A DNA stretch of 64,000 bases from the NCBI RefSeq assembly GCF_900445255.1, contig NZ_UAPU01000005.1, forward strand, positions 383,001-447,000, given 5' to 3'. Of this stretch, positions 8,084-17,124 are shown one piece after another. The position numbers and the translations under genes were made by a program. Position 1 is the first letter of the stretch, and every line of letters begins with the position of its first letter. A model generated the notes under the pieces. It searched no databases. It was not told the origin of the DNA and saw only the letters and a list, made by a program, of their open reading frames with translations. The DNA comes from Anaerobiospirillum thomasii (GTDB lineage Bacteria > Pseudomonadota > Gammaproteobacteria > Enterobacterales > Succinivibrionaceae).

Positions 8084-8941
8084 ATGAAGATTGCGCTATT
8101 AATTGACGGTGAGAATATAGGCTCAAAGTTTGCAGACCGTCTTGTATCCTATACACAAAGCTTGGGGCAGATTGTATGCAAACGCATCTATGCAGACTTT
8201 TCTCAGCCATCTTATAGTCCGTGGAAGAGCTATATCTTAAAATACAATCTTGAGCCCATACAGACCTTTCATCTTATAACAGGCAAAAACTCGGCTGATA
8301 TTGCCTTGTGTATTGATGCCATTGAGCTTGCCTTAAGTACAGATATTGATACCTTTATCATAGCAAGCTCTGACAGTGATATCTCAAGTCTTATTCTAAA
8401 GCTCGACAGGCTTGATAAAAGGGTTATTATTGCAGGACAGAATAAGACACATGATCTTCTAAAGAACTCATGCACCACCTTTGTCAATCTTGATAGCGAG
8501 CAGCTACCCCTTGATTTTGGTGCTGAGCTTGATAATTATGATATGTACTGCTCTGATGATGAGTGTATGTCCACCCTTGAGGTGCCTTTAAATCAGGATC
8601 AGATCCTATATGTCATGGATGATACGCCACTTGCTCTGTTTGCATCAGACATAAACGTAGATACTATAAAGAGCAAGGAGCAGGAGATAGCTCCTGCTGC
8701 AAAGGCCACTTTAACACAAAAGACAAAAAAGAGTGCCGAGCACATTAAAAAATTTGTCGAAGAGGTTTTAGCTCAGGCTAATGGGCATAGCATATATACA
8801 AGTCAGCTTACTGAGAAAGTTCGCAAACAATATCCTGATTTTAAGGTTAAGGATTATGGCTTTAAGAAAGTATCTGAACTATTTGTCTCACTTGGCTTTA
8901 AATATAAAAAACAGAAAATCTCAAATCCTGACAACAAATAG
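8084..8941 (+). CDS. NYN-domain nuclease-like protein with C-terminal OST-HTH/LOTUS domain
   Basis: The N-terminal 140 residues form a NYN (PIN-like) domain: IDGENIG at 7-13, CKRIYADF, KNSADIALCIDAIELAL and ASSDSDISSLI, giving the usual set of acidic metal ligands. Residues about 205-280 form an OST-HTH (LOTUS) module ending GFKKVSELFVSLGFKY. This LabA/DUF88-like pair is linked to RNA binding and cleavage or small-RNA turnover. The gene begins 21 bases after the GntR regulator without a clear ribosome-binding site, so it may be a passenger at the end of that transcript. No target is indicated. Confidence 0.85.
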   Translation: MKIALLIDGENIGSKFADRLVSYTQSLGQIVCKRIYADFSQPSYSPWKSYILKYNLEPIQTFHLITGKNSADIALCIDAIELALSTDIDTFIIASSDSDISSLILKLDRLDKRVIIAGQNKTHDLLKNSCTTFVNLDSEQLPLDFGAELDNYDMYCSDDECMSTLEVPLNQDQILYVMDDTPLALFASDINVDTIKSKEQEIAPAAKATLTQKTKKSAEHIKKFVEEVLAQANGHSIYTSQLTEKVRKQYPDFKVKDYGFKKVSELFVSLGFKYKKQKISNPDNK

Positions 8942-8951
8942 GGGCGTTAAA

Positions 8952-8972
8952 AAGGTGCCAGAGGGGCACCTT
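8952..8972 (+). terminator. Stem-loop after the sulfatase/NYN operon
   Basis: AAGGTGCC and GGCACCTT form an 8-bp perfect stem with a 5-base loop, just past the NYN stop. There is no long T tract. A second hairpin follows at 9003-9025 (AAGAGCG GCAA CGCTCTT, extendable by GCA/TGC). Together they plausibly end the operon. Confidence 0.6.
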
Positions 8973-9034
8973 AAGCTCATCTAAGACCTCAGGCTGCTTG
9001 TTGCAAAGAGCGGCAACGCTCTTGCCCATCTATC

Positions 9035-9508
9035 TTAGATTATACTCATAAAAGTCTTTTTTACCCTGAGTATAAGTTTGCAACCGCTTTTGCAGATATA
9101 GTGCCACATGCTATCTTACGTTTTTGCAGCATAAACTCTGATGGCTATCAGGTAGTCTCTGACAAGGAAGCTTTAGTCGCTGTTACATCTGATCTACAGA
9201 GTATTGTCTTTATTCCTGTAGGTGTAACTTTAAGCTAGGATATCAAGGCCGGTGCCTGGACATTTAAACTATCAGCTGACCTTAGCATTACCTGCAATAC
9301 AGGTGATACAGAGCACAGCTCAAGTGCAAACTTTGTTGGCTCTTCAACAAATACGGCATTAAGCTCAGCGGTTTTAGATGATGTAACCTATGGTGCCACC
9401 TTAGATCTTGAATCTACAAGACAAAACTTTGGTCTTGGCCTCAACTATACTAGATCTTTAAATGTTGATAAATTTGGTGTGACGGCTAATGCCCGCTACG
9501 TATTCTAG
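9035..9508 (+). pseudogene. Autotransporter beta-barrel remnant (C-terminal part only)
   Basis: One reading frame, with codon starts in phase with 9071, encodes a typical autotransporter C-terminal barrel. It runs YPEYKFATAFADIVPHA, then an amber TAG at 9236-9238, then DIKAGAWTFKLSADLSI and ends ARYVF at 9508, the aromatic C-terminus recognised by the BAM machinery. The passenger domain and first strands are missing. No start codon or ribosome-binding site is seen, so this is a decayed fragment of an outer-membrane adhesin or protease gene. A short hairpin, GGCAGG / CCTGCC at 9551-9568, is probably its old terminator. Confidence 0.75.
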
Positions 9509-9989
9509 TAACACCTAAAAAGCCACACTCATAGGCAAGGCTTTAGAGATGGCAGGCTTTGTCCTGCCTTTAACATAAGCTCAGGACGCATTTAAACTGC
9601 ACAAAGAAAAGATAAAAAAGAAAAGATCTCCTGACTTTATGCTCAACAAACTAAGAGCTATAAGAGTTATGACAGTAAAAGATCTTAAGCTCTAAAGAAC
9701 ACAGGGCAAATATAAAGATCTGATGTTTACCAAGCTATAAATAGTTATTAGGACAATCTTTATATAACTATACGGACAGCCTTTATATAACCATTAGATA
9801 ATCTTTATATAACATGTGCAATAAAAGATCCTCGGTGTAACTTTTACCCGCCTTGGAAAAAATCCCATCTTTTTATATAAGGGGCACAAAAAAGGCTCCA
9901 TACAGGGCCCGTACAATAAGGGTATGCTTTTTGATACATACAGATAAAAGCAGTATAGCTCTTTATCTTCTTATGCTTTTTTACAGATC
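9509..9989. other. Non-coding stretch after the autotransporter remnant
   Basis: No gene is seen. It holds the small hairpin at 9551-9568 and a set of short direct repeats at 9751-9814. Otherwise it is unremarkable AT-rich DNA before the 3' end of the minus-strand D-serine cluster. Confidence 0.6.
9751..9814. repeat. Three imperfect direct repeats around CTTTATATAAC
   Basis: Copies containing ACAATCTTTATATAAC, ACAGCCTTTATATAAC and ATAATCTTTATATAAC are spaced about 23 bases apart. Each contains the self-complementary core TTATATAA. Their role is unknown. Confidence 0.55.
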
Positions 9990-10688
9990 TTAATCATCAT
10001 GCTCTTGCTTTTTAAGCTGACGCAGATGCATATAAACCACATCACGTGAGACATCTAAAGTCTCGGCCACCTTAATTACAGCCTCACGCAGCTTGAAAAT
10101 ACCCTGAATATTTAAGATAGTGACAATTTCCTTTATTTTCTGGCGCAGCGAGATAGAGCTGTCGGCAAAAATCTGCTCTCTGACCTTTAGAGTCTGAGAG
10201 ACTATCAAATCATCCACATCAATTGCAAAGTTCTCTGCATCGTGACTGGCCTTTGGCATAACATCATGCGGCATTAAAGAGGTTAAAAGCTTATCGAGCG
10301 GCACTGAGATATCAAGATTTATGCACAGCATGCCAATAGGACGGCCTTTGGAGTTTTTAATAATGGTCGAGGTTGATCGCATGGTGTGATTGTTTTTATT
10401 TTTAGTAAAGTACACATCAGAGTGATCAATAGCGCTTTTTTCATGCTCATGCAGGATCTGCAGTGCCTTGTCGGTAACAGGGGAGCCTATGCAGCGGCCA
10501 GTTAAGGCTCCGTTATGAATATGAATTACAGAGGCATTAAGATCTTCAAAGCTGTGAAGTACAATCTCACAGGTCTCACCAAACAGGCCACCCATGGCAT
10601 CAACCAGGGCCTTATACTGCGTGAGTGTCTGTCTATCCTCATCAGTATAGTGATAATTCAGATATTCATGTTCTAATTTACTTCTCAT
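9990..10688 (-). CDS. YheO/DauR-type transcriptional regulator (PAS-like plus HTH)
   Basis: The 232-residue protein has the YheO PAS-like N-terminal domain (VDAMGGLFGETCEIVLHSF, IHNGALTGRCIGSPVTD, KGRPIGMLCINLD). It ends in a DauR-type helix-turn-helix (FKLREAVIKVAETLDVSRDVVYMHLRQL). DauR regulates D-arginine catabolism in Pseudomonas. Here the gene follows D-serine dehydratase in the same direction, so D-serine is the likely signal by context. The ATG at 10688 has GGTGA at good spacing; a GTG three codons upstream is the alternative. A strong stem-loop separates it from dsdA, suggesting a separate or attenuated transcript. Confidence 0.82.
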   Translation of the reverse strand: MRSKLEHEYLNYHYTDEDRQTLTQYKALVDAMGGLFGETCEIVLHSFEDLNASVIHIHNGALTGRCIGSPVTDKALQILHEHEKSAIDHSDVYFTKNKNNHTMRSTSTIIKNSKGRPIGMLCINLDISVPLDKLLTSLMPHDVMPKASHDAENFAIDVDDLIVSQTLKVREQIFADSSISLRQKIKEIVTILNIQGIFKLREAVIKVAETLDVSRDVVYMHLRQLKKQEHDD

Positions 10689-10765
10689 TTTATTCACCGC
10701 AGTATGTTAAATTTAACTATATACTAACAAAAAATATACTATTAACAAGTACAGCCTTTAAAACA

Positions 10766-10789
10766 AATGAGGAGGCAACCCTCCTCATT
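10766..10789 (-). terminator. Stem-loop after dsdA
   Basis: AATGAGGAGG and CCTCCTCATT form a perfect 10-bp stem with a 4-base loop. It lies 30 bases past the dsdA stop on the minus strand and is followed by TGTTTT. It would limit read-through into the regulator gene. Confidence 0.7.
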
Positions 10790-10818
10790 ACACTATATAA
10801 AGTATTGTGCGTTAAAAT

Positions 10819-12153
10819 TTAAAGACTGCTGCCTTTTTCTAAATACTTACTCATTTCTGCCTCTGGCACCATACCGCCGCCTGTGGCCCATACAATATGA
10901 GTGGCATTGTCAAGCACGCTCTCATCCATGCCCATGCGCTTTAGGTACTCCTGTGCCTGCATAATGCACATAGGACCCTTCATACCGGCAAGAGCTGAAG
11001 GCTCAAGCTTGATATCCTCCTTGCAGCTTAACATGTATAAAAGCTTATACATCTCATCATCTGAGAGGGTATAGTAGCCATCAATGAGACGGGCCATGGC
11101 ATGACCTACAAAGCCTGAGGCTCTGCCTACAGCAAGACCGTCAGCTGCTGTGACATTGTCAATGCCTAAATCCTGTACAGAGATCTTCTCATGCAGATTA
11201 GTATAAACGCCTAAATACATGCATGGTGAGTGTGTAGGCTCGGCAAAGAAGCAGTGTACATCATCCTTAAACTCATTTTTAACACCAAAGGCCACACCGC
11301 CAGGACCGCCGCCTACACCGCATGGCAGATAGACAAATAAAGGATGCTCTTTATCAACCACAATGCCCATGCTATCAAGCTGTGCCTTTAATCTCTGACC
11401 TGAAACAGAGTAGCCTAGAAACAGGGTCTTTGAGTTTTCATCATCAATAAAGAAGCATGAAGGATCCTTTTTAGCCTCCTCACGGCCCTGAGCTACAGCT
11501 ACAGAGTAGTCATTCTGATACTCTACAACATTGACACCATGGGAGCGCAGTTTCTGCTTCTTCCACTCTCTGGCATCAGCTGACATATGTACGCTGACAT
11601 TAAAGCCTAATTTGGCACTCATAATGCCAATGGACAGACCTAGATTGCCAGTTGAGCCTACAGCTATCTTATAGCGTGAGAAAAACTCCTTAAACTCAGG
11701 AGAGGCAAGCTTTGAGTAATCATCATCTTTAGATAAAAGTCCAGCCTCTATGGCCAGATCTTCGGCATGATGCAATACCTCATAAATACCGCCACGGGCT
11801 TTGATGGAGCCTGAGATTGGCAGATGGCTGTCTTTTTTGAGCATGAGACGGCCTCTGATCTTTACGCCATAGTCAGCCTCAAGAGCCTCCTTCATCTTTG
11901 ATATATCTACAATCTCTGATTCAATAATGCCCTTGCTTTTGGCAGCATCTTCAAACACTCTGGCAAGGTATGGAGCAAAGCGCTTTAATCTTTGCGCTGC
12001 ATCATCAATATCATTTGCATCAAGACCCACATCATCTTTAGCTACAGCAAAAGGGGCAATATTTGGATTGAACCAGGCACTGTCCTTAAGAGCTATAAGA
12101 TCGGCCAGTAAAGGATATTTTTCTACTAATTCATTAACATTGAAATCTGACAT
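10819..12153 (-). CDS. dsdA: D-serine ammonia-lyase (D-serine dehydratase)
   Basis: The 444-residue protein matches DsdA in length and throughout its sequence. The PLP-binding lysine is Lys118 in SGSIKARGG, the same number as in the E. coli enzyme. [14 protein letters not shown]-like and [14 protein letters not shown] segments form the phosphate-binding loops of this fold-type II PLP enzyme. It converts D-serine to pyruvate and ammonia through 2-aminoacrylate. It lies 10 bases after the GntP-type permease gene and two genes after ridA, which would hydrolyse the aminoacrylate intermediate. A TAAGGAG site precedes the ATG. Function is nearly certain. Confidence 0.97.
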   Translation of the reverse strand: MSDFNVNELVEKYPLLADLIALKDSAWFNPNIAPFAVAKDDVGLDANDIDDAAQRLKRFAPYLARVFEDAAKSKGIIESEIVDISKMKEALEADYGVKIRGRLMLKKDSHLPISGSIKARGGIYEVLHHAEDLAIEAGLLSKDDDYSKLASPEFKEFFSRYKIAVGSTGNLGLSIGIMSAKLGFNVSVHMSADAREWKKQKLRSHGVNVVEYQNDYSVAVAQGREEAKKDPSCFFIDDENSKTLFLGYSVSGQRLKAQLDSMGIVVDKEHPLFVYLPCGVGGGPGGVAFGVKNEFKDDVHCFFAEPTHSPCMYLGVYTNLHEKISVQDLGIDNVTAADGLAVGRASGFVGHAMARLIDGYYTLSDDEMYKLLYMLSCKEDIKLEPSALAGMKGPMCIMQAQEYLKRMGMDESVLDNATHIVWATGGGMVPEAEMSKYLEKGSSL

Positions 12154-12163
12154 TTTTTACTCC

Positions 12164-13501
12164 TTACATTACAAATGAGAGCATAAAGGTTATAACTAAA
12201 GCTACAACAGAGGCAATTAAAGTAGCACTGGTATAGTATTTGAAAATCTCGTTCATGGTGGCACCGCAGTACTGCTTTACAAGCCAGAACAGTGAGTCTG
12301 TCACAATGGTACAGCCAATAGCACCTGAGCCTATAGCTAAGGCTATGATCTCAGGGGAGATCTGAGGATACATGGCAAGCATTGGAGCTACAATGGCAGT
12401 GGCGCCCATCATGGCTACAGTTGCAGAGCCAACAGCTGCATGCAGAATAATAGCTACAAGCCAGGCTAAAAGAATAGGGTGCATATGCATATTGGCAAGA
12501 ATGGCAGCTAAGTTCTCAGACACGCCGCTCATAACCAGAACAGCATTGAAAGCACCGCCTGCGCCAATGATAAGCAGAATATTGGCAATGGCACCAAAGC
12601 AGTTTTCTGTGTGGGCTAAAAGATCGCTCATGCTCATCTGTCTTTTGATACCTAAAACATAGTAGGCTACAAAAGCTGCAATAAACATAGCGGTGATAGG
12701 GTTGCCTAAAAACTCAAGGAGCATATAGGTGGAGCTTTCCTTATCAAAATTAAGTTCAGCTACAGTTTTGATAAGCATCAGAGCAATTGGCAGGAAGATT
12801 ACAAATAAAGTTGAGCCAAGAGATGGCAGCTCTGACTCTTCACGTACCTTGATATCAGAGAACTCAGCAGGAACCTCTTTGAATGGAACTTTATTCTTGA
12901 TCATCTTTAAGAACATCGGACCGCCGACTAAAGATGCAATAAGGCCTACAAATAAACCTGCAAGAATAACTGTACCTAAATCAGCCTTGAGGTGGTTGGC
13001 CACGTATAGAGCAGCAGGATGTGGCGGTACAATACAGTGCACAGCCATAAGAGCAGTACACAGAGGAATGGCCAGGTTTAAAAGTGATGTATTGGTCTTT
13101 TTGGCAATAGAGAAGGCCAGAGGAATTAAAAGCACCACACCTACCTCAACAAAGAGGGTAATACCGCAGATAAGACCTACAATGACCATAATAACGCCAG
13201 GTGAGAGGAATTTACTCTTTAAAAGAGTAATACCGATTTTCTCGGCGGCACCTGACACCTCAAGCATTTTACCTAAAATGGTACCAAGACCGATGATGGA
13301 GGCTAAAAAGCCTAAGGTTCCACCTATACCGTTTTCAATACCCTTGAGCAGCTCAAGAGGATTGACCTGCATGATAATACCAACATAGAAGGAGGATAGA
13401 AGCAGCGCCAGGAAAGGATGAAGCTTGAATTTGATGATGGTAAAGACAATAAGCAGAATACTCGATATGAGTACAAAAAGAGTTAACAGACTTTGATCCA
13501 T
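12164..13501 (-). CDS. dsdX: GntP-family permease, probable D-serine transporter
   Basis: The 445-residue, roughly 12-helix membrane protein belongs to the GntP family. Typical segments are HPFLALLLSSFYVGI near the start, GITLFVEVGVVLLIPLAF and MAVHCIVPPHPAAL in the middle, and GSATVAMMGATAI and DSLFWLV near the end. Gluconate, fructuronate and D-serine (DsdX) carriers share this fold. Its position directly before dsdA points to D-serine import. The ridA stop lies 12 bases upstream. The symbol rests on context, since GntP paralogues cannot be separated by eye. Confidence 0.85.
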   Translation of the reverse strand: MDQSLLTLFVLISSILLIVFTIIKFKLHPFLALLLSSFYVGIIMQVNPLELLKGIENGIGGTLGFLASIIGLGTILGKMLEVSGAAEKIGITLLKSKFLSPGVIMVIVGLICGITLFVEVGVVLLIPLAFSIAKKTNTSLLNLAIPLCTALMAVHCIVPPHPAALYVANHLKADLGTVILAGLFVGLIASLVGGPMFLKMIKNKVPFKEVPAEFSDIKVREESELPSLGSTLFVIFLPIALMLIKTVAELNFDKESSTYMLLEFLGNPITAMFIAAFVAYYVLGIKRQMSMSDLLAHTENCFGAIANILLIIGAGGAFNAVLVMSGVSENLAAILANMHMHPILLAWLVAIILHAAVGSATVAMMGATAIVAPMLAMYPQISPEIIALAIGSGAIGCTIVTDSLFWLVKQYCGATMNEIFKYYTSATLIASVVALVITFMLSFVM

Positions 13502-13513
13502 AGCTTTTACCCT

Positions 13514-13888
13514 CTATTTTATAGCAATACACTCAATCTCAACCAATGCACCTTTTGGTAAATCGCGTACGGCAAAGGCAGATCTGGCTGGGAATGGAGC
13601 TTTAAAAACGCTCTGGTAGACTTCATTCATAGCTGCAAAGTTATTTATATCTGACAGATAGACAGTGGTTTTAACCACATCATCAAAGGAAAGACCGGCA
13701 GATACGAGCAGTGACTCAACATTTTTTAAAGACATAGTTGTCTGCTCTTTAATGCCCTCAGGCATCAGACCAGTGGCTGCATCAATTGGCAGCTGACCTG
13801 ACAGATAGACAGTACCGTTTTTCTCAATGCCGGCACTGTATGGACCTACAGCTTTTGGCGCCAGTTCTGAACTAATAACATTTTTCAT
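13514..13888 (-). CDS. ridA: RidA family enamine/imine deaminase
   Basis: The 124-residue protein has the RidA signature set: KAVGPYSAGI near the start, VYLSGQLPID, VVKTTVYLSDINNFAAMNEVY, FPARSAFAV with the key Arg, and a closing LVEIECIAIK. RidA hydrolyses 2-aminoacrylate and related reactive enamines. Placement at the head of a D-serine dehydratase operon fits, because DsdA generates that intermediate. The ATG at 13888 has a GTGAGG motif at good distance; that GTG four codons upstream is less likely as the start. Confidence 0.93.
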   Translation of the reverse strand: MKNVISSELAPKAVGPYSAGIEKNGTVYLSGQLPIDAATGLMPEGIKEQTTMSLKNVESLLVSAGLSFDDVVKTTVYLSDINNFAAMNEVYQSVFKAPFPARSAFAVRDLPKGALVEIECIAIK

Positions 13889-13953
13889 ATAAAACCTCAC
13901 TCAACAAAATTTTAGTTACACCACTATTTTAGGTAAGCTTACTTAAAATAAAT

Positions 13954-13967
13954 TTGATTTAAATCAC
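13954..13967. promoter_or_regulatory. FNR-like site upstream of the ridA-dsdXA operon
   Basis: TTGAT TTAA ATCAC matches 9 of 10 bases of the FNR half sites (TTGAT N4 ATCAA). It lies about 66 bases upstream of the ridA start. A second AT-rich inverted copy of the AATTTGATT motif lies at about 13984-14000. Regulation by an FNR or CRP-type protein is inference. Confidence 0.45.
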
Positions 13968-14697
13968 CTTTATTATAAAAATTTTATTTAATCAAATTAT
14001 GTTGATTTAAGTTTTTTGATAGAGCTCACTATATGCACTGACTGTAGTTAAAGCTTAGATCTGCCTCTGTTTATAGAGAAAGGAGGGGGCTGGGTATAAA
14101 TTAAAGATACTATATAGATGTTAGTAGGAAACTATATAAATGTTAAATGATAAGATCTGTATATATTAGCTGCAGGCATTGACTACATAAAAAAGTCCAC
14201 TCATCTGATGACTTTTGCCATTATTAAATGACAGCAGATCTCTTTTTGCATAGAAATAATTTTTAGATGTATTTTTCTATATGAAGTTTAGGCTCTTTTA
14301 AGTGTATACATTTATATTTTATGTGTATTTTAATAAATATGCATTAAATTCAATAAATAATTTTTAAAATCCCTTAAAAAAATTCTGCCTGCAGTGTCTC
14401 AATCTGTCACATTTGATTGATTTAAATAACAATTATCTATTTTTTGATAAGTTTTATCAGCAAACTAAATGTGAGTCAGATCATTTTTGTTTATTTAAAT
14501 TAATGTTTTTTAAAATAAATTTTTATTACACATATTTTAAATATTTGAATGTTTATTCGGATATTTATTTACTTTTGAGGATAAAACTATGCAATTGTTG
14601 GTCTCTTGTTGCAATAAATTAGTACTTGATAATTCTTGCTCACTTATTTGTAGAAAATATAAAGCAATTTTTTAACAAACACTTTGGAGATAATTAC
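13968..14697. other. Long AT-rich intergenic region between the D-serine and lactate operons
   Basis: No gene is supported. The 730 bases hold the divergent promoters, a hairpin at 14191-14216 (AAAAGTC / GACTTTT, loop of 12) and a CRP-like site at 14470-14485. A short plus-strand frame at 14413-14622 is a chance frame of AT-rich codons. Confidence 0.6.
14470..14485 (+). promoter_or_regulatory. CRP-like site upstream of the lactate permease gene
   Basis: TGTGA GTCAGA TCATT matches 8 of 10 core CRP bases, with flanking AAA and TTT as in the full consensus. It lies about 215 bases before the lldP start. Catabolite control of lactate use would be expected, but binding is not shown. Confidence 0.45.
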
Positions 14698-16353
14698 ATG
14701 TGGATTCAAAATTATGACCCATTGAACAATATCTGGCTGTCGGCAGGTGCGGCAGGTATTCCAATTATTGTTTTTCTTGCATGCCTTATTCTGTTCAAGC
14801 TCAAAGGCTATCAGGCAGGCTTTATTACCGTAGTTGTAGCCGCTGTTATTGCAGCCTATGTCTATGACATGCCAGGTCAGCTTGTAGGTGCCTCATTTGT
14901 ACAGGGCTTTACCAACGGCATGTGGCCTATTGCCTGGATTATTGTAGCTGCAATTTTCCTCTACAAGCTCTCTGTAAAGTCAGGATCCTTTGAAATTATC
15001 AAACAGTCTGTAATCAGTATTACACCGGATCACAGAATTCAGGTTATTCTCATCGGTTTCTGCTTTGGCTCATTCCTTGAAGGTGCCATTGGCTTTGGCG
15101 GTCCTGTAGCCATTACAGCAGCACTGCTTGTAGGTCTTGGTCTAAAACCAATGTATGCAGCAGGTCTATGTCTTATTGCCAATACCGCACCTGTAGCCTT
15201 TGGTGCAGTAGGTATTCCAATTACAGCCATGTGTGACCTTGTAGGTGTTGAGCAGCATGCTGTATCTGCCATGATTGGTCGTCTGTTAGTGCCTCTTTCA
15301 TTTACCGTACCATTTTTCATCGTATTCTTAATGGATGGTGTCAAGGGTGTAATTCAGACCTTCCCAGGTGTTCTTGTTACCTCAACTTCATTTGTTGTAA
15401 CTCAGTTCTTTACCTCAAACTACATTGGCGCCGAGCTGCCTGATATCACCTCAGCTGTGGTAGCTCTGTTATGTACCACCATCTTCCTGCGCTTCTGGCA
15501 GCCAAAGGTCATCTTCCGTTTAGATGATCTCAAAGAGTTCCCTAAGGACAATACCCTGACAGCAGGTGTGCTCTTTAGAGCCTGGGTTCCATTCCTACTG
15601 CTTATTGCTCTTATCATTATCTGGACCTCAGCTCCATTTAAGTCTCTCTTTGCCAAGGGCTCAATTTTAGAGTTCACACAGGTTACCATTCAGTTCAACA
15701 ACACTGTAGGCACTATCATGAGCCCAAGTGTTATTGATCCAACCAAGCTCTCACCTGTATCTGTAGCTCAGGTTGTAAACCTCATTGCCTTCCAGGCAGG
15801 TACTGCCATCTTTATTGCAGCACTGCTGACCATTGCCTTTTTACGCATCAAGGTTGCAGATGCAGCCGAGTGCTACTGGGAGACCATCAAAGAGATGGCC
15901 ATTCCAATTGTAACCATTGGTCTTGTAGTAGCCTTTGCCTCTATTGCCAAGAATTCAGGTATGTCCACAACCTTAGGTCAGGCTTTTGCCACCACAGGTG
16001 ACGGCTTTGCCTTCTTCTCACCTATTATTGGCTGGCTTGGTGTCTTTATTACAGGTTCTGATACCTCATCCAACCTGCTCTTTGGTATACTACAGCAAGC
16101 CTCTGCTCAAACTTTAGGTATAGGCGAGTCTCTCTTCCTGGCCGCCAACTCTTTAGGTGGTGTAGTAGGCAAGATGATTTCACCTCAGTCAATTGCCATT
16201 GCCTGTGCAGCTGTAGGTCTTGTAGGTCGTGAATCAGATCTGTTCAAGTTCACCTTCAAGTACTCACTGTCATTTATTATTCTCATAGGCATATGGTGTC
16301 TGTGCGTGGCTCTGTTCCTGCCTGACATGATCCCTGAGGTAATCAGAAAATAA
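14698..16353 (+). CDS. lldP: L-lactate permease
   Basis: The 551-residue polytopic protein begins MWIQNYDPLNNIWLSA, matching the N-terminus of LldP/GlcA-type permeases. Conserved stretches include FGSFLEGAIGFGGPVAIT, IANTAPVAFGAVGIP, GSDTSSNLLFG and GVVGKMISPQSIAIA. It imports lactate (or glycolate) with protons. The ATG at 14698 is preceded by GGAGATAATTAC; the frame extends upstream to a TTG at 14626, but that has no ribosome-binding site and no homologous residues. lutABC follow in the same direction, so the operon handles uptake and oxidation of lactate to pyruvate. Confidence 0.95.
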   Translation: MWIQNYDPLNNIWLSAGAAGIPIIVFLACLILFKLKGYQAGFITVVVAAVIAAYVYDMPGQLVGASFVQGFTNGMWPIAWIIVAAIFLYKLSVKSGSFEIIKQSVISITPDHRIQVILIGFCFGSFLEGAIGFGGPVAITAALLVGLGLKPMYAAGLCLIANTAPVAFGAVGIPITAMCDLVGVEQHAVSAMIGRLLVPLSFTVPFFIVFLMDGVKGVIQTFPGVLVTSTSFVVTQFFTSNYIGAELPDITSAVVALLCTTIFLRFWQPKVIFRLDDLKEFPKDNTLTAGVLFRAWVPFLLLIALIIIWTSAPFKSLFAKGSILEFTQVTIQFNNTVGTIMSPSVIDPTKLSPVSVAQVVNLIAFQAGTAIFIAALLTIAFLRIKVADAAECYWETIKEMAIPIVTIGLVVAFASIAKNSGMSTTLGQAFATTGDGFAFFSPIIGWLGVFITGSDTSSNLLFGILQQASAQTLGIGESLFLAANSLGGVVGKMISPQSIAIACAAVGLVGRESDLFKFTFKYSLSFIILIGIWCLCVALFLPDMIPEVIRK

Positions 16354-16374
16354 CATATAATCCGGATTGCTTTT

Positions 16375-17124
16375 ATGACCAATAAAGTAAACTTCTTTGC
16401 AACCTGCATGGGCCAGTCGGCCCTGCAGGACACCACAATAAGCTCCATAAAGCTTCTGCGCCACTTTGGTGTAGATGTGGTCTACAAGAAAAATCAGACC
16501 TGCTGTGGTCAACCTGCTTTTAACACAGGCTATTTTAAGGAGGCCAAGGATGTGGCCTTCTACAACATGGCTCTTTTTGCCGACAATGACTATCCAATTG
16601 TGGTAGGCGCAGGTTCATGCTCTGGTATGCTCTCTCACGATTACAACGAGCTGTTCAAACACGACAGCGAGGAGACCAAAAAGGCGGTTGCCGCCTTTTC
16701 CTCACGCGTTATGGATCTCTCGCAGTATCTTGAGAGCATAGGTGCCAGGCTTGAGGATAAGGGTGATCCTATAGATGTCACCTTCCACACCTCATGCCAC
16801 TCACTGCGTGTCCAGCAGTGTATTCCGGCACAGAAAAACCTCATTCGTCAGCTGTCCAATGTGACTCTGCACGATCTTGACTATGAAGAGGAATGCTGCG
16901 GCTTTGGCGGTACCTTTGCAGTCAAGGAGCCTGAGATTTCAGATGCCATGGTTACAGAGAAGATCAGAAATATCAAAAACACCAACTGCAAGATAGTTAT
17001 TGCAGGAGACAATGGCTGTATCCTGAATATTTCAGGTGCCATGGCCAAAAAGGGTGAAGACATTGCAGTGATGCAGATCTATGACTTTTTATTAAAGCGC
17101 ATTACAGGGGAGAGCGTCCTATGA
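16375..17124 (+). CDS. lutA: Lactate utilization protein A (CCG-domain Fe-S oxidoreductase)
   Basis: The 249-residue protein contains the two cysteine-rich CCG domains of LutA/YkgE: TCCGQP near residue 42, then HTSCHSLR near 142 and ECCGFGGTF near 170. These bind iron-sulfur clusters, as in HdrB and GlpC. With LutB and LutC it forms the flavin-independent L-lactate oxidation complex. It starts 21 bases after lldP and overlaps lutB by four bases (ATGA), which implies translational coupling. Confidence 0.93.
   Translation: MTNKVNFFATCMGQSALQDTTISSIKLLRHFGVDVVYKKNQTCCGQPAFNTGYFKEAKDVAFYNMALFADNDYPIVVGAGSCSGMLSHDYNELFKHDSEETKKAVAAFSSRVMDLSQYLESIGARLEDKGDPIDVTFHTSCHSLRVQQCIPAQKNLIRQLSNVTLHDLDYEEECCGFGGTFAVKEPEISDAMVTEKIRNIKNTNCKIVIAGDNGCILNISGAMAKKGEDIAVMQIYDFLLKRITGESVL

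Noticed and set aside
12729-13388. A 219-residue plus-strand frame
   Set aside because: It is the antisense shadow of the GntP-type permease gene and has no features of its own.
14413-14622. A 69-residue plus-strand frame before lldP
   Set aside because: It is composed of AT-rich codons within the promoter region, overlaps the CRP-like site and has no ribosome-binding site.
14626-14697. A longer lldP start at a TTG
   Set aside because: The ATG at 14698 has a strong ribosome-binding site and begins at the family's usual N-terminus.
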